From Allolobophora icterica (Eukaryota > Annelida > Clitellata > Crassiclitellata > Lumbricidae): a DNA stretch of 64,000 nt. Numbering within the stretch: the first letter of the stretch is position 1; every line of letters begins with the position of its first letter. The notes below the pieces were generated by a model that made no database searches, was not told the origin of the DNA, and worked only from the letters and a program-made list of their open reading frames with translations. The stretch is from positions 70,291,390 to 70,355,389 of the forward strand of contig OY744604.1 in NCBI GenBank assembly GCA_963556255.1, in the 5' to 3' direction. Below, in pieces: positions 57,090 to 64,000 of the stretch. The translations under genes were made by a program, and so were the position numbers.

Positions 57090-58947
57090 AATTAATTTTG
57101 GAGATCTGGACACGACTGTATAAGAGTTTAATCTGTCCGTCTACCTATGAAACCCTTCAACTCTGAATTTCATATCTCGAAAATCAGTCGACGTATGGAA
57201 TCCTTAGATGTGATTTAACACAATACAGCCAATTTCTCAGGGGAGTCGTGTGAGAAGTCTTACTAATAATTTCGATGCATAGGCCCTATGCGGTATCTGT
57301 GTCAGACAGTAGAGGTGTATGATGTCTTCGCCAAACAACTAAGGTGCACATCTCATACTTCAGTGACTTGTTGCACCTTGGTTATATTTTAAGACTCCAT
57401 AAAGGTGGTTTGTAATTTCCGGATATAAGCCCTACAAGATTGCCCACATGGAGCCAAAATAGGACCCATATTCTCATATGTAACCTGTGTGGGGCTCAAA
57501 TGGGTTCCAACGAGTGCCCATGGGCGAATACGAATTTCCGGTAGACGCTGTGATATTGCTTATTAATCGATGTTCAAATTATGCTAGTGCCACGTATGAG
57601 CGATGGTCATAGCTCTTTCGCCGCTCTGAAATGGACATTATTGATTGTGTAAGAATTTGTATTGTTTCATTCGTGTTCTATGCGATAGATCATTCAATCC
57701 TAGGATCGTGGCTAGAATGACTGCCATTGCCATGATGCGATAAGAAAATAGTGATTGGCAAGTCTCATATTAAATTATCGCTTTTGCGCGGCTGTAAAAT
57801 GTTAAGTCCTGATAGTATGGGGTTGAGCACAACCATTTCCAGCTGGACATTTGGAAATCATATAATTTCAGTCAAAACTATACTAGTAAACATGTCTTAG
57901 ATGTCTTATTAATTGCGTTTGTAGCTGACTTTTAATCGGTTAAACTTAGCACTGCTGATAATAAAGAACGATATACGGTTGGATGCTGTTGGATGAGGTC
58001 TGTGATAACAGCATAACATCAGTTGCTTGATAATAATTATTTGACTTCTTTCTGCACTAATTGATCTCTGCTTTACTAACGGTATACGCTGTGATCTTGT
58101 TTACAACTACCATCAATCCGTTCAAACATACGCTTAACAGAAGACACAGATGCGAATATAAATTTTGTTGAGCTGAGCCGTCTCCTTAGAAGTAAAATGA
58201 GACGTCAAAATATTGACAGTGATGACCTATACAATAGAATTGTGCATTCAAGCAATGATCCACAGCAGCTTTCGCAGTATTAGGATTGATTAAAATATTA
58301 TAAAGAATGTTTGGCCAAATGCATTCTAATAGCGTTCAAAAGTTGAGTGCAAGTTATAGCACGTAGTGTGGAAGATTTCTCCAATTTTGCACGAAGTTCT
58401 TTTGACCTCAGCTACGGTTAATTTTCTAAATACTGAACATTCAAAATTAATCTAGTGAGTACCGTATTTCTATTCCTATACACAATAATCATTAGGCCTA
58501 AGCTGGTCTATAACGGTCTAGCTGCATTTTCAAATCTAAAAATTTAAAGGTCCTGAAAAATTTTAAGTTATGGTGGAATAATTTATTTCTTACGGTTCGC
58601 AGTTAAATACGTAAAACTTGCAAAGTCTTTGGGAGACTCTGCGAACATAAAGCATAGCATAATGTCTATCTACGAAGAATAATATCGTGACCACTGAAAG
58701 TCTTATGAAGAACGGGTGTGACGGAACAACAGTTAATACAAGAATGGCTATTATTATAGAAAAGCTGATTAAACGCGCTTTGCTGTAATTGGTATGTCTC
58801 CTATATGCAAATGGGCTGCCATCCATCCAAGAACGTTTATGATAGAACACAAACTGTAGAATGTTGTCGGTTGTTCATATAAAAGTAGTGTGCTTATCTT
58901 GCTTTTTCCATGGATGATCTAAGCTGCGATAAATAATAGGGCCTATA
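57090..58947. other. No gene recognised
   Basis: Apart from the repeat scrap at 57455-57540, nothing I can assign. Confidence 0.35.
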
Positions 58948-59320
58948 CTCTAGCGCAGGCATGGCGAACCTTTTTTAGTTCGTGTACCAGAAAATAGTTC
59001 TTAAAGAAGGTGGAAAATTTCGCGTGCCAGAAATTTTATTGAACCAGTGAATACGAATGAAGTACCCAAAAAAAGTTGAAGCTAATATTGAAAAGCCATT
59101 GCATTATTTTTGGACGTGACTACTTAATAATACGATTTATTTATATTTGCTATAATTTTATGTGACAATGAAGCAGGAAAAATTGCTGAATGTAAGAAAT
59201 AAAGAAATATAAAAAGTTTGAAAAAACGAAAGTTCAGAGTTAAGGTGACGTGCTAAGCAAAATCTGTTGACGTGCCAGGTTGGGCACGCGTGCCATAGGT
59301 TCGCCATCCCTGCTCTAGCG
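58948..59320. mobile_element. hAT-type MITE, 357 bp, exact 8-bp target duplication
   Basis: The element is 58956-59312. CAGGCATGGCGAACC and GGTTCGCCATCCCTG are inverted ends; CTCTAGCG is repeated exactly at 58948-58955 and 59313-59320. Subterminal GTGCCAG and GTACCAG words occur at both sides. Confidence 0.95.
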
Positions 59321-59747
59321 GAACCAAGGGAAAACACACAGGATGGCCGACTATCTGTCCTAGGCCCGTGAGTGTGCTTAGTGAAGTCCTCGGGGTAAGG
59401 GCTTCCGTGTATGCAGAAGACTTCTTGATGATGTTAACGAGAAAAACAACACAATTCATTCGTTTCTTTCTTATAAAAGAATTACCCGACAACGGGTTCT
59501 TTAGTCTGGGATTCAAATAAAAGAAATCACGATTTTTACAGTAATATCGCCTTCTAGGCGTACAGTAATCGTTCCACAGTGTTTCCAACTGACGAATCAA
59601 AAGCTATCGCAAGTAAGTGAACTGTCCGATAACACTGTTCGCACTATAGAAGTTGAACTTCACTGCAACAGCTCTCCCTATTCTGTTCTCTTACTTGGTC
59701 TGAATCTTCGTGTCTTTTCGCCCTATTAGATATACTATCTAGTTCAA

Positions 59748-59890
59748 GCGCTGCATATAGATGCAGGGATGTGGTAGGCGCTGCAGCCTAGCGCTGCGTG
59801 TAGATGCGGGGATGGGGTAGGCGCTGCAGTCTAGCGCTGCATATAGATGCAGGGATGTGGCAGGCGCTGCAGTCTAGCGCTGCAGTTCAG
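59748..59890. repeat. GCGCTGCA minisatellite
   Basis: Two and a half copies of a unit of about 57 bp: GCGCTGCATATAGATGCAGG, GATGTGGTAGGCGCTGCAG, TCTA. Confidence 0.9.
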
Positions 59891-60022
59891 ACGACGTTGC
59901 AGACGGGGGAGAGGCGCTGCAGCCACGTGAAACCCACTTTAAAAATAATAAAAAATAAAAAAAATGGCGGATCGCCACAAAACCCAAACGATATTTGTGT
60001 GAATTATCGCTTCAATGAGTCT

Positions 60023-60692
60023 CTCGCATACAGTGCTCGAAGTGGGACCGTATGAAACGGCATGCCATACCGGCATCTCTCCTGGCCGACTGAAAGCATA
60101 CCGGAACTTCTCCTGACGAAAAATCCATATCGGTATAGCCCAAAAACATAGCAGGTATCATGCGCTCAAAATATACTACGTTCATAGTGCATTTTGGCAA
60201 TCCAGAATGTTCAAAAAAATTCGCAAAGACATCTCGTAATATAACTAGTAAAACTTGAGAAAATGTCAGTTGTTGGCAATTATGTCAGTCAAGTGAATTT
60301 TAAATAGTTTCTCACGACAAAACCCTTCACAAGAAACCAGTTTTCTTTCTCCGAAAATGCTCTAAAACTCACCTACGGCAATGTAGAATTCCAAAATTTC
60401 TCCGGGGGAGGACCCCAGACCCCCGCCTCAATGGAGTGGAAGGGAAAAGGAGAGGAAGAAGAGGGAAAGGGGACTGGGAGGGGAGGGGATGGAAAGGGGG
60501 AAGTTCAAGGGAGGGGAGCCAAGGGATGGAGAAGGATAGGCATGGAGAGGCAGAGGAAGGGAAGGAAAAGTAAGTAAGTAAGCATGCTCTTTAATATACC
60601 GCCTACAAACGCACTGCGGCTAACAGGAAGGGGAATGGTTCTTAAATCCATACCGGCACCTCTTGTTTCCCCCTTAGAGCCCTGCTCGCAAA
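60023..60692. mobile_element. hAT-type MITE, 654 bp
   Basis: The element is 60031-60684. Left end CAGTGCTCGAAGTGGGACC resembles the 26564 element; the right end complement is CAGGGCTCTAAGGGGGAAAC. Flanks CTCGCATA and CTCGCAAA differ at one base. The interior has CATACCGG words at both sides, a G-rich purine tract (60425-60565) and a short AAGT run. Confidence 0.75.
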
Positions 60693-61290
60693 TCGTTAGT
60701 CAGAAAATCTGGTAATGTTTCTCTGTATTATACTGTCTAAGCGGATATCAGGTCTACACGTTGGCAGTGACTTCAAAAAGTAACTGAGTTAATTATAGAG
60801 GTTAATTCATCCATCTGGAATTAAAAACCTTTATGAACGGAAGGTAGCGAAACACCTACGGCTGACAATCGATGTCTCACTATCTGAACAAATAGATTAG
60901 ATAATTATATTCTGTACTCAGTTAATGAACGTATCAGATACTTCGGTCAACCGGTGCAGGCAATTCTCTTGTTGAAGACTATATTGATCTCACTGACTGG
61001 CTTTTATGTACAACAACATAACACGTCTGGTTACCCAATCGATGTATGGCGACAAATTGGAAGATTTATAGCAGTAAGAAACACCACTCATTGACTTTCC
61101 TCGTTTCTCTTGCTTCGTACAAGTAGCGAAAAGATGCGTTAAAGCTGTCATCCAGGCAGATCAGTTGGATAATGGAAAAGAAGCCCGCGATGGCTTTGTT
61201 GGAGCAAGAATGGTTTGGAATGTAAACGGAAGGTCGAAAAAGCTCGTTCCCTTTTTTTTCTCCAACCAGAAAAATCACGCTCATGGTTCA

Positions 61291-61613
<323 letters not shown>

Positions 61614-62189
61614 GAATTACACAATGACTTATAACATGACGTAATAGTCAATTTATTTAAAATCACCATTATGCGTTAATTAATGTAAAAAATTGGTGAA
61701 TCGTTCTTTTATTTCAAGGCTTTTGTGTAATTGAAGAACCAGTAATGTGCAAAGACGTAGTTCAGATGCATGAAGTTCATAATTCAGGTTCTGGACCGAA
61801 AAAGCTCGTTCATCACAGGCAGTTTTACACGTAGTTTTTATCGCAACCAGAGGAAGACGATCAGATGAGTTGCGTAAATAATGATAAGTCTGGAGAATAC
61901 AAACTTGTCACAAATATTGTATAATTGAGTTTTGTATCCTGTTTATAGCAGCGCTATATAAATTTTCCGATTGGATGAGATGAATAGCATCGATTCCGTC
62001 ATTGCATAAAATCTGTTCTTATAGATTGCAGATGACTACAGCGAAATGCCCATTTTGGCACAGTCTTCGAAGTACCGTTGAAGAATAGTAATCGTAGGCT
62101 TCAAATTTCCAAATCGCTAGCCAGAAGTAAAGCGCAGGACACAAGCACATTCCGTGTCAGAATTGTTCTGCAGATATACCAAATAAAAA

Positions 62190-62520
62190 ACCGAGTCCGG
62201 TTGCCAAAAAACCACAGAGAGCAGGAGGCAGATTATCTGTCAAAGTGAGTACCCATAAAGACGAGAAATATTGGAAGGTAGTGGAGTAAATGGAGCAGAT
62301 CTAGGAACTCCAGGAGAGTCGAGACTTTAATTTAGAGTAGAAAATCTGAGAGTTGATAGAAGATCTTGAGGCAAATTATGGTAAGTGAGCTGCAACATTG
62401 GTGCGAGAACTGAGAATTTGCAGACTTAGGAGGGAGGTCGTTCCAGAGTAGAATTTCAGTGCAGTATGAGATTGGATAACTTGAGACAAGAAAGAGCGAG
62501 ATAGACTTGTTTTGGCTTAT
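62190..62520 (-). mobile_element. LINE 3' fragment, antisense
   Basis: The minus strand reads LLWNDLPPKSANSQFSHQCC and runs open to a stop near 62335, then a 3' UTR that aligns with the 42260-42480 copy (GAGACTT, GTTGATAGA words). Confidence 0.75.
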
Positions 62521-62639
62521 TTATATGATTCCTCCTCTTCCCCGACTTTCCTCGCCGTGTCAACTCTAAACACCATGCATCCACATTAGCCGTCTCCCTG
62601 ACTCTTTTGGATCTTCAGCTGGAACCGATTTCACCCCCG

Positions 62640-62745
62640 ACTATCGCTTATGTTTTGACTAAGCGCCTGTGAATAAGCTGGTTGTTCGACTTCGCATTTT
62701 TGGGCGCTGTAGAAATTTCGAGATAACGATTACGATTAATATGGC
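62640..62745 (+). mobile_element. LINE 3' tail, ATTACG-tail family
   Basis: GCGCCTGTGAATAAGCTGGT, GGGCGCTGTAGAAATTTCG and ATAACGATTACGATTAA, matching the 6360-6478 copy. It lies next to the antisense LINE but in the opposite orientation, so it is a separate insertion. Confidence 0.65.
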
Positions 62746-63573
62746 ATTGGCTTGTACATGTATTTTAGATATTATGTCTTAGGAATTTGAAGAGAAGAGT
62801 ACATTTTATCAGAATTGATTTTGGAATTGTTCTACATTATGCATAGGCCTTATTTACAGCTGCTAGATTCAATGTGGTCAAAAGATAACCAGTTGCCAAA
62901 GCTTTGTTATCGCTCCAAGCAGATGAACAATGGTTCACTGGTCCATCATTAGGTAAGATCATGCTTTTCATCGGCATTGTAGACTTGTAGACTGATCGCC
63001 ATAAAATATTGTTTACTTTGTTTCAGCCAAACTACTAGTTCACTCGATGAACTGACACTCGTGGACATTTCATTAGCTTGATTGGCTTACGAAAACAGAA
63101 TCTCTGACCACTGAAGCCTACAAATAATGATGGCTCTAGTGATGTTCGGATATCGCATCTTCAACATTCTGCGACGGACCGCCTTTGTTGACGATGTTAT
63201 CGTTGGCAGCGGACACCATTTCCATAGGCATTCTATGTCTTTGACGCTGATCGATCGGGCGTTGTGACTCTCAACATGATGTCACCTGTCAGCTCTGCGC
63301 GATATTTCAGCAAAATATACCTGCTGGAGAAAATATCCGGTTGCTTGACAGTCTTCTTCCTGACACTTCGCTCCCACAACTCCCACTTCCCAATATTCTC
63401 ATTCTCCTTTCCCCCTCTCTATCTCTCAAACCCATCGCCATCCCCAGACTCTCCCGCTTCCACTATTACATTTACCAATGCCCTTTTGCGTTCCTTTTTT
63501 CTCTCGCTGTCCCTCTCCCACCCTTTCGTTTCCATTCCCAACCATTCTCTCTATCTAAGTAATCCTCCCTATA

Positions 63574-63584
63574 TATATAATCCT

Positions 63585-63628
<44 letters not shown>

Positions 63629-63688
63629 CGTAACGTGTCGTCAAGCATCGATTCTGCTCGTCTAATTTCCACCTTTGTATATATATAT

Positions 63689-63735
<47 letters not shown>
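63574..63735. repeat. (AT)n microsatellites flanking a hairpin arm
   Basis: AT runs at about 63572-63625 and 63679-63733. Confidence 0.95.
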
Positions 63736-63736
<1 letters not shown>

Positions 63737-63836
63737 GGGATGTGTGTGGTCTTCATATGATATGTCCAGGATTTTAATGAGGATTGCAAAGGTGGAAATT
63801 AGACGAGTAGAATCGATGCTTGACGACACGTTACGG
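63628..63836. repeat. 50-bp inverted repeat at the window end
   Basis: 63628-63677 is the complement of 63787-63836 with one mismatch (CTGCTCG against CTACTCG complemented). The 109-bp loop includes an (AT)n run. Confidence 0.9.
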
Positions 63837-64000
63837 TTGCACGTGGCTTTGATGTGGAACATTACCTTGAAAAGTTTTTCTGTCTTGGATTTAGTGAGCG
63901 GTAGCCTAGCAGTATCCTTTATATATTTAACGAAATCTTATGGTTGGCAGAGCAGTTGACATCAACTTTCCTTGACTTTATATCAAACAAAATTTGCGTC

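Overview
The window is animal nuclear DNA, AT-rich and dominated by transposable elements. It has GT-AG introns, a multi-gene rhodopsin-type GPCR family, CR1/L2-like LINE remnants, hAT-type MITEs with 8-bp target duplications, tRNA-derived sequences and long microsatellites. The very frequent TAGGCCTA-type words and the lineage-specific GPCR family fit an invertebrate deuterostome such as an echinoderm, hemichordate or amphioxus. That placement is inference; no single gene fixes the species.

Host genes: three tandem paralogous class-A GPCR genes lie on the minus strand. Receptor A has exons at 19244-18638 and 16215-15851, B at 40659-40059 and 38746-38373, and C at 55138-54538 and 53083-52710. 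Each has two coding exons of about 0.6 kb and 0.37 kb, joined by one phase-1 intron at the same codon in the third intracellular loop, giving 323-324 residues. Their introns share a (GAT)n-like microsatellite beside exon 2. A block of about 220 bp lies upstream of A (25365-25585) and again upstream of B (48605-48825), so the duplicated unit included intergenic DNA. A third, partial exon copy sits in the intron of B between 11-bp direct repeats.

The main discovery candidate is 26868-37722, a 10,855-bp element between 6-bp CCTGGT duplications. Its two arms of about 4.75 kb are nearly identical inverted repeats, and its ends read AGTAGTTAAG and AGAAGTTAAG. Each arm carries seven 32-bp subterminal repeats, a tRNA-like Pol III promoter, and a complete gene (two CCAAT boxes, TATA box, one intron, poly(A) signal) for a 212-residue protein with two PC4-like single-strand-DNA-binding domains. 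The 1.35-kb centre holds an IAP-type RING ORF lacking one zinc ligand and an AT-rich tandem array. The 6-bp duplication and 5'-AG termini resemble Maverick/Polinton elements, but no polymerase, integrase, ATPase or capsid gene is present, so it looks like a non-autonomous or unrecognised relative.

Other mobile DNA: a 2.0-kb internally deleted pogo/DDE_1 element (20116-22141); several hAT MITEs with recognisable target duplications; two foldback elements (1650-3740 and 9451-11065); CR1/L2-like LINE 3' fragments in both orientations; and a four-level nest (41570-43277) of a tRNA-derived SINE split by a hAT, split by another hAT, which holds a LINE. The SINE shares its 3' hairpin tail with the LINEs. 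Long stretches between these show nothing I can assign.
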